DNA of 64,000 nucleotides, taken from positions 558,001 to 622,000 of the forward strand of contig NC_020294.1 in NCBI RefSeq assembly GCF_000340795.1, given 5' to 3'. This document shows, piece by piece, positions 11,253 to 21,319 of the stretch (positions are counted from its first letter, which is position 1; each line of letters begins with the position of its first letter). The stretch comes from Candidatus Kinetoplastibacterium desouzaii TCC079E (GTDB lineage Bacteria > Pseudomonadota > Gammaproteobacteria > Burkholderiales > Burkholderiaceae_B). The translations under genes were made by a program, and so were the position numbers. A model generated the notes under the pieces. The model searched no databases. It was not told where the DNA came from and saw only the letters and a program-made list of their open reading frames with translations.

Positions 11253-11686
11253 TTAAGAAATCTCCAATAATTTGAGTGACAAGAGCAAAACATACTCAAT
11301 GCAAAGCCTCTTAACTCCGCAAATGGAAGTTGGAGATATTGCATCAAAATTTAGCTAGACTGACACCAATGACGCACAAAATAAAAGTAAAGTAAGCGTT
11401 GTAACAATCATCTTACCATTAATTATTTAACCATTAATCTGCACTATCAATATTTCACTATATTAACAATCAGTCTTTTACTAAATTACTTAACCAGAGA
11501 ATATTATAATACTCCCATGGTAAAACCCCAATAAAAAACAACAAAAACATAAAAGTGTTACAAACTTACAATAACACAATAAACAAAAAGAAAAAACATT
11601 AATAATTAAAAATTAATTACACAAACATTTTATTTAATTAACTTAAAACAATAAAGGTTTAAATTACATTTTTTAAATCAAGCAAA
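11253..11686 (-). promoter_or_regulatory. 434-base gene-free region upstream of the porin
   Basis: No coding frame with family features is seen on either strand. On the minus strand a perfect TATAAT is at 11503-11508 with a weak TTGGGG 17 bases upstream, which would give a leader of about 245 bases before the porin. The leader contains short G/C-richer patches near 11300-11340 that could fold. The part nearer the tRNA is A-rich on the plus strand and shows nothing recognisable. Confidence 0.35.
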
Positions 11687-11773
11687 TGGTGCCGATGGCG
11701 AGACTCGAACTCGCACAGTAATAAAACCACTACCCCCTCAAGATAGCGTGTCTACCAATTCCACCACATCGGC
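11687..11773 (-). tRNA. tRNA-Leu (anticodon GAG)
   Basis: This 87-base gene has a 7-bp acceptor stem GCCGATG/CATCGGC, an encoded CCA end and a long class II variable arm. The anticodon loop TTGAGGG reads GAG. The T-arm GAGTTCGAGTCTC is complete. It lies downstream of secG on the same strand. Confidence 0.95.
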
Positions 11774-11873
11774 CTTGAACATAAATAACGATGGTAATTG
11801 TAACACACAAAAATTAAAACTATATATAGTAAAAATTTTATTATACCATCTTGGTTATTTTGCTAATTATTAG

Positions 11874-12212
11874 CTATTTAACAGCTATATCAGTTTCAAC
11901 ATTGTTAGGAATAGACGCATCAACACTTTTAACTTCTATATCCATAACACTGGAAACAGGTTGCTGAATAAACATTTTGTTGTTTAAATATGACAATCCA
12001 ATTGTACTAACAAAGAAAATAATCGCAAACCATTTAGTAGTTCTAGAAAGAAAATTAGCCACTCCAGAAGCTCCAAAAACACTAAAAGCAGAACCACTGG
12101 TGCTAAATGAAGAAATATCAGACCCTTTTCCATCTTGCAAAAGAATTAACATAATAATAAAAAAGGCTGAAATAACTTGAATAATTACTACTAATGAATA
12201 AAAAGAAATCAT
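11874..12212 (-). CDS. secG: Protein translocase subunit SecG
   Basis: This 112-residue small inner-membrane protein of the SecYEG channel aids protein export. It has two hydrophobic helices (about residues 5-24 and 58-78). The conserved segment LQDGKGSDISSFSTSGSAFSVFGASGVANFLSRTT lies between them. The tail after residue 85 is poorly conserved. It begins 17 bases after tpiA ends, matching the tpiA-secG order of betaproteobacteria. Confidence 0.95.
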   Translation of the reverse strand: MISFYSLVVIIQVISAFFIIMLILLQDGKGSDISSFSTSGSAFSVFGASGVANFLSRTTKWFAIIFFVSTIGLSYLNNKMFIQQPVSSVMDIEVKSVDASIPNNVETDIAVK

Positions 12213-12229
12213 TTTTTAAAACCTTAAAA

Positions 12230-12979
12230 TCAACACTTTATAGAAGCAATTGCTAAAAAATCCTCTAGATCCAAGGATGACCTTCCAACTAAAGCTCCAT
12301 CTATATCAGGCATAGCAAAAAAATCAAATGCATTATCTGGTTTCACACTACCACCATATAATATTTTAATATTATTTACACCTTTACCAATGAATATTTC
12401 TCTAATCATAGAATGAATTTTCTGAGCATAATCTGGATTGGCTGGACACCCAGACCCAATAGCCCATATCGGCTCATAAGAAACAATAGCTTTAGAAACT
12501 ATAGAAGAATCTAACTCTAGAATAGAATTTACCTGTTTTTCAATTATTTGCAATGACTCATTAGATTCGTACTGCTCAAGAGTCTCACCGACACATACTA
12601 CCGGCACAATATTATTAGATACAGCTGCCTCTATTTTTTTAGACACATCCAAATCTGTCTCTCCATGAAACAGACGCCTTTCAGAGTGACCAACTATTAC
12701 CCATTTGCAACCAAATTCTCTTAACATTGCACCAGAAACTTCTCCAGTATAAGGACCAGAAGTTCTAAAACTTATATCTTGAGCCCCCCAAGAACATTTA
12801 CTGTTTTGTAAAAATAACGAAGCCTGGAACAAATATGGATATGGCACACAAACACCCATATCACAATAAAAAGAATCATCTACAGATTTCAAGCCATTGA
12901 GCAAATATGCATTATCAAAAAAACTCCCAAACATTTTCCAATTGCCTAAAATAAGACGAGTAGATTTTTTTTTAATCAT
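12230..12979 (-). CDS. tpiA: Triose-phosphate isomerase
   Basis: This 249-residue TIM-barrel enzyme interconverts dihydroxyacetone phosphate and glyceraldehyde 3-phosphate. Active-site residues N13 and K15 (GNWKM), H98 (VGHSERR) and E169 (SYEPIWAIGSG) are all visible, as is the phosphate loop YGGSVKPDNA near the C-terminus. It is part of a minus-strand run qor-tpiA-secG. Its presence indicates that at least the triose part of glycolysis/gluconeogenesis is kept. Confidence 0.97.
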   Translation of the reverse strand: MIKKKSTRLILGNWKMFGSFFDNAYLLNGLKSVDDSFYCDMGVCVPYPYLFQASLFLQNSKCSWGAQDISFRTSGPYTGEVSGAMLREFGCKWVIVGHSERRLFHGETDLDVSKKIEAAVSNNIVPVVCVGETLEQYESNESLQIIEKQVNSILELDSSIVSKAIVSYEPIWAIGSGCPANPDYAQKIHSMIREIFIGKGVNNIKILYGGSVKPDNAFDFFAMPDIDGALVGRSSLDLEDFLAIASIKC

Positions 12980-13029
12980 AAAAATTAACAGCTTCCATAA
13001 TGTTAAAAATATAAGAACAAGATATTAAT

Positions 13030-14007
13030 CTAGATCTTTAAAATTATTTTACCTATATGCTCTCCAGATTCCATCATCTTATGAGCAGATGAAACCTGAT
13101 CAAGTGGGAAATAAGCATATGTCACAGGTTTTACAAGTTTTTTTTCTATGAGCGGCCAAACATATTTAATAAGTGATTTGGCTAAATTTGCCTTAAAAGC
13201 AACAGATTGAGAACGTAACATTGAACCAGAAATACGTAATCTTTTTTTTAAAATATCAGCACAATTAATAAAACTACGAGACCCACCAAGTAATGCAATT
13301 ATGGATATAATACCATTCTCTGATAGTATTTTGATATTTCTTTGCAAATAACTACCAGAAACCATATCTAATACCAAATTAACACCATTCATATTTGTCA
13401 ACTCTAGTATTTTATCTACAAAATCTTCATTTTTATAATTTATACACTTCACGGCACCTAAAGATTCGACAGCAATAACTTTTCTATCAGTCCCTGCAGT
13501 AGCATAAACATAATATCCTAGGGCTTTAGCAATTTGAACTGCCATAACACCGATTCCGCTAGATCCACCATGAACTAATAATGAATCACCTACAGATAAA
13601 TGACCTATACCAAAAACATTACTCCAAACTGTAAAAAGAGATTCTGGCAAACCTGCTGCATCTTCAATGCTAACACTATCAGGAATGATCAAACAATGAG
13701 AAATATGAGCTAAGCAATACTCTGAATAACCTCCACCATTAACCAATGCGCAGACTTTATCACCTATATTAAATTCACCAGACGACAGGTCACCATCAAT
13801 AATCTCTCCGGAAACCTCCAATCCCAATAGGTCTGAAGCTCCATTAGGTGGGTTATATAATCCTTGACGCTGAAAAATATCAGGTCTATTGACACCAGAT
13901 GCTATTACTTTAATTAAAACCTCTTCTTTTTTAGGTCTTGGGATCGGTCTATTAGCTATACGTAAAACATCAGCTGCACCATAACCATTTATTTCTACAA
14001 CTTTCAC
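13030..14007 (-). CDS. NAD(P)H quinone oxidoreductase, zinc-free MDR family (PIG3-like)
   Basis: This 325-residue medium-chain reductase has a GroES-like N-terminal half (residues 1-120). A Rossmann fold follows with the nucleotide motif VHGGSSGIGVMAVQIAKALG. No catalytic-zinc cysteine/histidine set is seen, which places it with the quinone oxidoreductases and not the alcohol dehydrogenases. It shares the qor-tpiA-secG order with Bordetella-type genomes. The real substrate cannot be told from sequence. Confidence 0.88.
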   Translation of the reverse strand: MKVVEINGYGAADVLRIANRPIPRPKKEEVLIKVIASGVNRPDIFQRQGLYNPPNGASDLLGLEVSGEIIDGDLSSGEFNIGDKVCALVNGGGYSEYCLAHISHCLIIPDSVSIEDAAGLPESLFTVWSNVFGIGHLSVGDSLLVHGGSSGIGVMAVQIAKALGYYVYATAGTDRKVIAVESLGAVKCINYKNEDFVDKILELTNMNGVNLVLDMVSGSYLQRNIKILSENGIISIIALLGGSRSFINCADILKKRLRISGSMLRSQSVAFKANLAKSLIKYVWPLIEKKLVKPVTYAYFPLDQVSSAHKMMESGEHIGKIILKI

Positions 14008-14171
14008 TTGAAAACCTTAAGATAAATAATAAGAAATCCAAAATAAACTTACAGTAAAACTAGCTTACATATTATAAATATATAAGATGTAGTTAAGAAA
14101 GCTTGAAAACATAACACCTAAAATAGGTTTATAGTACCTAGAAATTCCAATAAAGAGCACATTAACTTAGT

Positions 14172-14259
14172 TGGCGGAAGCTCAGGGATTCGAACCCTGG
14201 GATCCTCTCGGATCTCTGGTTTTCAAGACCAGTGCAATCGACCACTCTGCCAAACTTCC
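14172..14259 (-). tRNA. tRNA-Ser (anticodon UGA)
   Basis: This 88-base class II tRNA starts GGAAGTTTGGC and ends GCTTCCGCCA with encoded CCA. The anticodon stem CTGGT/ACCAG encloses the loop CTTGAAA, giving anticodon TGA. The long variable arm is present. Confidence 0.95.
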
Positions 14260-14414
14260 GTTTTAATTTAATAATAGTTATATACTATTACTATATGTAA
14301 ATGTTGTAAAGTGTATTTTATATATCTATATCCACACAATAAAAGAAGAAATTTCTTTAGTATAGTAAAAATAAATGATATAATTTACTATTATTGGCAA
14401 ACAATATATCTACC

Positions 14415-14499
14415 GCACCTGTGGCGAAATTGGTAGACGCAAGGGACTTAAAATCCCTCGCCGAAAGGCATGCCGGTTCGACTCCGGCCAGGTGCACCA
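14415..14499 (+). tRNA. tRNA-Leu (anticodon UAA)
   Basis: This 85-base class II tRNA has the acceptor stem GCACCTG/CAGGTGC with CCA encoded. The anticodon stem AGGGA/TCCCT encloses the loop CTTAAAA, giving TAA, which serves the leucine codons TTA/TTG favoured in this AT-rich DNA. It ends 16 bases before the convergent pnp stop. A TATAAT lies upstream in the AT-rich stretch near 14370. Confidence 0.96.
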
Positions 14500-14515
14500 T
14501 TACACCATATTTGAC

Positions 14516-16615
14516 TTAAGTTTCTTTTAAAACTTTAGCTGATAATCTAAGTCTTCCTTTATCATCAGACTCTATAACTTTAACTTTTATTTTTTGCCCT
14601 ATTGAAAGAACATCATTAATATTTTGAATTCTAGTACTAGATATTTCTGAAATATGAAGCAGACCATCTCTACCTGGAAATAACTGCACAATAGCACCAA
14701 AATCTAAAATACGTAATATTTTTCCCTCATAAACACCACCAACCTCAACATCAGTAGTAAGCTCTACTACCTTTCTTTGAGCTTCTTGCACATTGTCTTT
14801 ATCAACACCAGAGATTACAACAGTTCCATCTTCTGATATATCTATTTGAGTAGCTGTTTCTTCTGTAATTGAACGTATTGTAGCTCCACCCTTACCAATC
14901 ACATCTCTAATTTTGTCAGGATTAATTTTTAATGTTAACATTTTTGGAGAATACGAAGACATTTCCAAGCGAGATGAATCTATAGAATTTTGCATTTTAT
15001 CAAGAATGTATAAACGTCCTTCTTTTGCTTGAGATAAAGCAACATCCATAATATCTTTTGTAATCCCCTGGATTTTAATATCCATTTGCAAAGCAGTGAT
15101 CCCATCAACTGTTCCTGCAACCTTAAAATCCATATCTCCAAGATGATCTTCATCTCCTAGAATATCAGTTAAAATAGAAAACTTATCATCCTCTAGAATT
15201 AATCCCATAGCAACACCTGCAACATGCTTGCCTATAGGAACACCTGCATCCATCATTGCTAATGAACCACCACAAACAGAAGCCATAGACGAAGAACCAT
15301 TAGATTCTGTTATTTCAGAAACAAGCCTCATTGTATATTGAAAATCTTTGGAATCAGGTAGCATCGGAGTTAATGACCTTCTAGCCAAATAACCATGACC
15401 TATTTCTCTTCTTTTAGGAACACCAATACGTCCAACTTCCCCTGTTGCAAAAGGCGGCATATTATAATGAAAAATAAACTTATCTCTATACTCACCAGAT
15501 AATGAATCTATTATTTGCTCATCATGTTTTGTTCCTAACGTAACAACAACTAAAGCTTGTGTTTCACCCCTAGTAAATAAAGCACTACCATGAGCTCTTG
15601 GTAAAACACCAAGACGAATACTAATAGGACGTACAGTTCTTGTATTACGACCATCTATTCTTGGCTCTCCAGATAGAATTTTCCCTCTAACTACCTTAGA
15701 TTCTATATTAAAAATAATATCATCAAGTACACAATCTGAAATAATTTCATTGTTCTCTATCACCTTACTGCAAACAAACTCCTTAATTCTTATTTTTATT
15801 TCTTTCAGTTTTGTTGAGCGCTTTTGTTTCTCTTTAATATTATAAGCTGAAGATATCTCAGAGTAGTAATTATCTGATATTAAATTTACCAAATTACTAT
15901 CATGACAATTAGGCTCCCAATCCCATTCTGGTTTACCTGCTTCTTTAACTAACTCACAAATATTATCAACAACAACTTGCATCTGATCGTGCCCAAACGC
16001 AATAGCTTCTAGCATTAAAGATTCTGATAGTTCTTTAGCAGTAGATTCAACCATTAAAACAGCATCTGATGTTCCTGCTAATACAAGATCTAAATCAGAA
16101 TGAGATAATTGATTTTTTGTAGGATTTACTATGAATTCCTCTTCTAAATAACCTACTCTTATTGCTCCAATTGGGCCTTTAAAAGGTATTCCTGAAATAG
16201 CTAAAGCCGCCGAAGATCCTATCATAGAAATAATATCAGGATCAATTTCAGGATCTACTGATAACACATGAACGACTATCTGAACTTCATTATAAAAACC
16301 TTCTGGGAAAAGAGGTCTTAAAGGTCTATCTATTAATCTAGAAGTTAATATTTCTTTTTCAGAAGATTTTCCTTCTCTTTTAAAAAATCCTCCTGGAATC
16401 CTTCCAGCTGAATAAGTTTTTTCAATATAATCTACAGTTAAAGGGAAAAAACCTTGGCCACTCTTAGTTTCTTTATTTCCTACAACTGTAGCCAAAACAA
16501 CTGTATCACCCATAGAAGCAAGAACTGCTCCCGATGCCTGACGAGCAATCTCGCCTGTCTCTAAAACTACATCATGCAAACCATATTTAAATGATTTAAT
16601 TACTTTCTTAAACAC
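14516..16615 (-). CDS. pnp: Polyribonucleotide nucleotidyltransferase (PNPase)
   Basis: This 699-residue 3'-5' exoribonuclease/polymerase degrades RNA phosphorolytically as a trimer. Two RNase PH-type domains occupy about residues 1-220 and 310-530. A KH domain with [25 protein letters not shown] follows. The S1 domain [35 protein letters not shown] is near the C-terminus. Length is normal. It lies downstream of rpsO with a strong hairpin in between, the usual rpsO-pnp arrangement. Confidence 0.97.
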   Translation of the reverse strand: MFKKVIKSFKYGLHDVVLETGEIARQASGAVLASMGDTVVLATVVGNKETKSGQGFFPLTVDYIEKTYSAGRIPGGFFKREGKSSEKEILTSRLIDRPLRPLFPEGFYNEVQIVVHVLSVDPEIDPDIISMIGSSAALAISGIPFKGPIGAIRVGYLEEEFIVNPTKNQLSHSDLDLVLAGTSDAVLMVESTAKELSESLMLEAIAFGHDQMQVVVDNICELVKEAGKPEWDWEPNCHDSNLVNLISDNYYSEISSAYNIKEKQKRSTKLKEIKIRIKEFVCSKVIENNEIISDCVLDDIIFNIESKVVRGKILSGEPRIDGRNTRTVRPISIRLGVLPRAHGSALFTRGETQALVVVTLGTKHDEQIIDSLSGEYRDKFIFHYNMPPFATGEVGRIGVPKRREIGHGYLARRSLTPMLPDSKDFQYTMRLVSEITESNGSSSMASVCGGSLAMMDAGVPIGKHVAGVAMGLILEDDKFSILTDILGDEDHLGDMDFKVAGTVDGITALQMDIKIQGITKDIMDVALSQAKEGRLYILDKMQNSIDSSRLEMSSYSPKMLTLKINPDKIRDVIGKGGATIRSITEETATQIDISEDGTVVISGVDKDNVQEAQRKVVELTTDVEVGGVYEGKILRILDFGAIVQLFPGRDGLLHISEISSTRIQNINDVLSIGQKIKVKVIESDDKGRLRLSAKVLKET

Positions 16616-16626
16616 AAAAATATCCT

Positions 16627-16676
16627 TAAAAAAAAACCGTGGTTATTATGCGAAATAAATTGCGCCAACCACGGTT
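16627..16676 (-). terminator. Terminator/processing hairpin between rpsO and pnp
   Basis: The arms AACCGTGGTT and AACCACGGTT pair around a 22-base loop, and on the minus strand at least eight T follow. It ends rpsO transcription, at least partly; the equivalent intercistronic hairpin in E. coli is also an RNase III site. Confidence 0.85.
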
Positions 16677-16710
16677 ACAATAACTAACATATAAAAAAAT
16701 GATAGAACTA

Positions 16711-16980
16711 CTACTTACGCAAATTCAATTTCTCTATTAAACTCTTATAAGAATTAATGTTTCTACTTTTTAAATAATCTAAGAGCTTTCTACGCCTACT
16801 AACTAATTTCAAAAGACCTCTACGAGAATGATGATCTTTTAAATGCTTTTTAAAATGACCGGTAAGATCATTAATTCTAGCAGTTAAAATAGCTACTTGC
16901 ACTTCTGGAGATCCAGTGTCCTTGCCAGAACGTTGGAATTTAGAAACAATACTACCCTTATCTATATCAACAACAGACAT
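16711..16980 (-). CDS. rpsO: 30S ribosomal protein S15
   Basis: This 89-residue primary-binding ribosomal protein is recognised by [37 protein letters not shown] and the end [13 protein letters not shown] use the ATG giving MSVVDIDKG, which has an AGAGGA site upstream and matches family length. A TTG two codons earlier is in frame but unlikely. S15 binds 16S rRNA helices 20-22. The leader holds a hairpin, described separately, that could be its autoregulatory site. Confidence 0.97.
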   Translation of the reverse strand: MSVVDIDKGSIVSKFQRSGKDTGSPEVQVAILTARINDLTGHFKKHLKDHHSRRGLLKLVSRRRKLLDYLKSRNINSYKSLIEKLNLRK

Positions 16981-17002
16981 ATTCAACTTCCTCTAAAACT
17001 TG

Positions 17003-17026
17003 CTTTAAAACTGAGGTGTTTTAAAG
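17003..17026 (-). promoter_or_regulatory. rpsO leader hairpin, possible S15 autoregulation site
   Basis: A perfect 9-bp stem, CTTTAAAAC / GTTTTAAAG, with a six-base loop lies about 15 bases before the rpsO ribosome binding site. No T-run follows, so it is not a terminator. S15 represses its own mRNA through leader structures in several bacteria, so this is a natural candidate. Confidence 0.45.
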
Positions 17027-17056
17027 TGAAAATAATAAATATAAAAACCAATTATG

Positions 17057-17084
17057 ATTATATACAATTTAATAAGTAAAACAA
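17057..17084 (-). promoter_or_regulatory. Probable rpsO promoter
   Basis: On the minus strand TTGTTT (17079-17084) is followed after 16 bases by a perfect TATAAT (17057-17062). It precedes the leader hairpin and rpsO by about 75 bases. Confidence 0.5.
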
Positions 17085-17103
17085 ATATTACTATAATCTA
17101 TAA

Positions 17104-17859
17104 TTATAAATTCTTATATCGATATTTCTTAATACTAGAAGCTTTACGCCACCTGTACAAAAGAAATCCCCATCCAGACAAACCATATATTACAAACAAA
17201 CAAAAAAGAACTAACGGAGGATTGCTAGAAATAAAAACAAATACAGCAACTATAAGTAAAATACTCCAAAATGGAACACTTTTACCTAAAGAAATATTTT
17301 TACCGCTGTAAAATGGAACATTTATAACCATTGCAATACCAGAATACATTGTAAGAGAGAAAGCAACCCAAGCGACATATCCATCATGAATTGAGATCTT
17401 ATTATCAACGATCAACCAAACAAAACCTGCAACTAAAGCAGCAGCTGAAGGAGTAGGCAAACCTTGAAAAAACATTTTATCAATATAGTTTATATTAGCA
17501 TTAAAACGAGCTAATCTTAAAGCAGCTCCAGCCACATAAACAAAAGCAGCAAGCCAACCCCAACGACCAATTTCATGAAGTACAAATTCATAAATCACCA
17601 ATGCCGGAGCAACTCCAAAAGATGTCATATCAGACAGAGAATCATACTGCTCACCAAAGGAAGATTGAGTATTAGTAATACGAGCTACCCTACCATCCAT
17701 TCCATCTAAAACCATAGCAACAAAAATAGCAATTGCGGAAATCTCAAAACAATCACTCATTGCTTGGACTATTGCATAGAAACCAGCAAATAAAGATGCT
17801 GTAGTAAAAATATTAGGCAACAAATAAATACTACGATGACGATTTTCAAAATCTCGCAT
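17104..17859 (-). CDS. pssA: CDP-diacylglycerol--serine O-phosphatidyltransferase
   Basis: This 251-residue inner-membrane enzyme makes phosphatidylserine from CDP-diacylglycerol and serine, the first step to phosphatidylethanolamine. The CDP-alcohol phosphotransferase signature is complete in DGMDGRVARITNTQSSFG followed by EQYDSLSD. Several hydrophobic helices follow. I place the start at the ATG giving MRDFENRHRS. The longer frame needs a TTG and adds only a T-tract-encoded FFFDFF. No clear ribosome binding site precedes either. The order pssA-ilvC-ilvH-ilvI matches Bordetella-type genomes. Confidence 0.93.
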   Translation of the reverse strand: MRDFENRHRSIYLLPNIFTTASLFAGFYAIVQAMSDCFEISAIAIFVAMVLDGMDGRVARITNTQSSFGEQYDSLSDMTSFGVAPALVIYEFVLHEIGRWGWLAAFVYVAGAALRLARFNANINYIDKMFFQGLPTPSAAALVAGFVWLIVDNKISIHDGYVAWVAFSLTMYSGIAMVINVPFYSGKNISLGKSVPFWSILLIVAVFVFISSNPPLVLFCLFVIYGLSGWGFLLYRWRKASSIKKYRYKNL

Positions 17860-17942
17860 AAAAAAATCAAAAAAAAATAATAACAATCTTAAAACAATTA
17901 ATTTAATAAAATACAGCTCAATATTAAAAGATTGTTCTCAAA

Positions 17943-17980
17943 CAAAAAAACGGTATACGTTTTTAGAAAGTATACCGTTT
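17943..17980 (-). terminator. Terminator of the ilvI-ilvH-ilvC operon
   Basis: The perfect stem AAACGGTATAC / GTATACCGTTT with an 11-base loop is followed by T residues on the minus strand. It lies just downstream of ilvC and upstream of pssA. Confidence 0.88.
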
Positions 17981-18009
17981 AATAATGCCTAACTAACAAT
18001 TAATTAATA

Positions 18010-19026
<1,017 letters not shown>

Positions 19027-19098
19027 TCAAAACTCCATTAAATTAAATAAAAATTAGAAGACTACAAAGGCAAAAAACATAAAACAATATAACAATAA

Positions 19099-19590
19099 TT
19101 AAACTTTTAATATTCTTTCGCCTCTACCTATACCAGAAACACCAGTACGTACAGTTTCTAAAATGGAACTACGGTCCAACCCATCTATAAAGGCTTGTAT
19201 TTTACATTGAGTCCCAGTTAATTCAATTGTATACGATTTATAGGTAACATCAATAATATGACCACGAAAAATATCTGCCATACGTTTTATTTCTTCACGT
19301 TCCTTACCTGTAGCTCTAACTTTAATCAACAAAAGCTCTCTTTCAATATGAGCCCCATCATCAAAATTTACTAATTTTACAACATCTATTAATCTATTTA
19401 AGTGTTTCGTTATCTGCTCTACAATATCATCAGAGCCAATAGTAACTACAGTAAGTCTAGACAAAGTAGGATCTTCTGTAGGAGCTACTGTCAATGACTC
19501 AATATTATATCCACGAGCAGAAAATAGTCCAACCACTCTGGAAAGAGCACCTGGCTCATTTTCCATCAAGACAGAAATCACATGTTTCAT
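19099..19590 (-). CDS. ilvH: Acetolactate synthase small (regulatory) subunit
   Basis: This 163-residue subunit has an ACT domain (MKHVISVLMENEPGALSRVVGLFSARGYNIESLTV) and a C-terminal regulatory domain ending GRGERILKV. It activates the IlvI catalytic subunit and gives valine feedback. I start at the ATG giving MKHVISVL, with an AGGA site 8 bases upstream; the frame is open 10 codons further into ilvI but that extension has no family support. The real start is 11 bases after the ilvI stop. Confidence 0.96.
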   Translation of the reverse strand: MKHVISVLMENEPGALSRVVGLFSARGYNIESLTVAPTEDPTLSRLTVVTIGSDDIVEQITKHLNRLIDVVKLVNFDDGAHIERELLLIKVRATGKEREEIKRMADIFRGHIIDVTYKSYTIELTGTQCKIQAFIDGLDRSSILETVRTGVSGIGRGERILKV

Positions 19591-19600
19591 AGCGATGATC

Positions 19601-21319
19601 CTATAAGTCCTCAGAACCAAGTAACATTTCAGTTAAACCACGACCAGCTTTTACCATTGGCCAAACATTCTCAGTACGATCAGTAATAAAATCCATAAAT
19701 ACCAAACGATTTTTATGTTTAGAAAAAGCTTCTTTAAGAGCTGGTTCCACATCAGATGGTTTTTCTATACGAATACCAACATGGCCATAAGACTCAGACA
19801 ATTTAACAAAATCTGGCAAAGATTCCATATAAGATTGAGAATACCTTGATCCATAATCAATTTGCTGCCATTGACGAACCATACCAAGAAAACGATTATT
19901 CAAACAAATGATTTTTGGTGTTAAATTATATTGAAAACAAGTCGATAATTCTTGAATATTCATCTGAATTGATGCTTCTCCTGTAACAACAGCAATATCT
20001 GCTTTAGGGTTAGCTTTTTGAACACCCATGGCATATGGCAAACCAACACCCATAGTTCCAAGACCCCCAGAATTAATCCATCTTCTTGGCTCACTAAAAC
20101 CATAGTATTGTGCTGTCCACATTTGATGCTGCCCAACATCTGAAGTTATAAAAGCATTACCATTAGTTATCTTCCACAAAGACTCTATAACATATTGTGG
20201 TTTTATGACCTCTTCAGAATTCAGATATCTTTTACAATTTTTTTCTTTCCAAATACCAATTTGATCCCACCATTTTTTCAATGAAGCTTGTTTCACACCA
20301 CTTAACTTCAACTGTTCTATATTGTCCATTAAATCAACTAAAGAATCATTAACATCACCAACAATAGGAACATCAACTCTTACACGTTTAGAAATTGAGG
20401 AAGGATCTATATCTATATGAATTATCTTTCTAGCATTCTGAGAAAAATGCTTTATATTACCTATAACCCTATCATCAAAACGGGTGCCAATAGCTAACAT
20501 TACATCACAGTGATGCATAGCAAAATTAGCTTCATATGTCCCATGCATTCCTGGCATACCAAGATACTGTTGATCATCAAAAGCGACAGAACCCAATCCC
20601 ATCAGTGTATTTACACAAGGAGCACCTATAGATCGCAAAAGATCCCTAAGTTTATCTGAAGAATTAGATAAAACTATCCCCCCTCCAGTATAAATTATAG
20701 GACGCTCAGCAGCTAACAACATCTGAGCTGCTTTTTTTATTTGACCTTGATGACCCTTAACAACAGGGGAGTAAGATCTCATTACAACTTCGCTTTTAGC
20801 TGGAGAATACTTGTGCTTAGCAGCAGAAACATTTTTAGGAATATCAATCAATACTGGACCAGGACGACCTGTTTGAGCTATATAAAAAGCTTTTCTTACT
20901 GTTTCAGCTAAATTTTTTACATCTCGAACTAAAAAGTTATGTTTCACACAAGGACGCGTTATTCCAATGGTATCACATTCTTGAAATGCATCCTCGCCAA
21001 TTGCCTCAGTGGAAACTTGTCCACTTATTATGACCATTGGAATAGAATCCATATAAGCAGTTGCTATACCAGTAACAGCATTTGTAGCACCTGGCCCACT
21101 AGTTACTATACAAACACCAATTTTCTTTGAGGATCTAGAATATGCATCAGCAGCATGAACAGCTGCCTGTTCATGTCTAACAAGGATATGTTCAAATTTA
21201 TCTTGTTTAAAAATTGCATCATATATATATAAAACAGCACCACCTGGGTAACCAAAAACATGTTCCACTCCTTGTTCAGCTAAACAATGAACAAGTATAT
21301 CTGCACCATTCATTTCCAT
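19601..21319 (-). CDS. ilvI: Acetolactate synthase large (catalytic) subunit
   Basis: This 572-residue thiamine-diphosphate enzyme makes acetolactate from pyruvate, the first step to valine and leucine. The N-terminal part has the catalytic glutamate in VRHEQAAVHAADAYSR and the C-terminal part has GTMGVGLPYAMG and LNNRFLGMVRQWQQIDYGSRY. The thiamine-diphosphate motif, usually GDG or GEG, reads GEA here (E448, A449), which is odd. An AAAGGA site precedes the ATG. It is the first gene of the ilv operon, with a 400-base structured leader upstream. Confidence 0.96.
   Translation of the reverse strand: MEMNGADILVHCLAEQGVEHVFGYPGGAVLYIYDAIFKQDKFEHILVRHEQAAVHAADAYSRSSKKIGVCIVTSGPGATNAVTGIATAYMDSIPMVIISGQVSTEAIGEDAFQECDTIGITRPCVKHNFLVRDVKNLAETVRKAFYIAQTGRPGPVLIDIPKNVSAAKHKYSPAKSEVVMRSYSPVVKGHQGQIKKAAQMLLAAERPIIYTGGGIVLSNSSDKLRDLLRSIGAPCVNTLMGLGSVAFDDQQYLGMPGMHGTYEANFAMHHCDVMLAIGTRFDDRVIGNIKHFSQNARKIIHIDIDPSSISKRVRVDVPIVGDVNDSLVDLMDNIEQLKLSGVKQASLKKWWDQIGIWKEKNCKRYLNSEEVIKPQYVIESLWKITNGNAFITSDVGQHQMWTAQYYGFSEPRRWINSGGLGTMGVGLPYAMGVQKANPKADIAVVTGEASIQMNIQELSTCFQYNLTPKIICLNNRFLGMVRQWQQIDYGSRYSQSYMESLPDFVKLSESYGHVGIRIEKPSDVEPALKEAFSKHKNRLVFMDFITDRTENVWPMVKAGRGLTEMLLGSEDL

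Noticed and set aside
10912-11256. 114-residue plus-strand ORF opposite the porin
   Set aside because: It mirrors the G/C-richer porin coding region and has no start signal or family features; it is an antisense shadow.
17054-17311. 85-residue plus-strand ORF overlapping the pssA 3' end
   Set aside because: It lies opposite the conserved pssA frame and the rpsO promoter, with no ribosome binding site.
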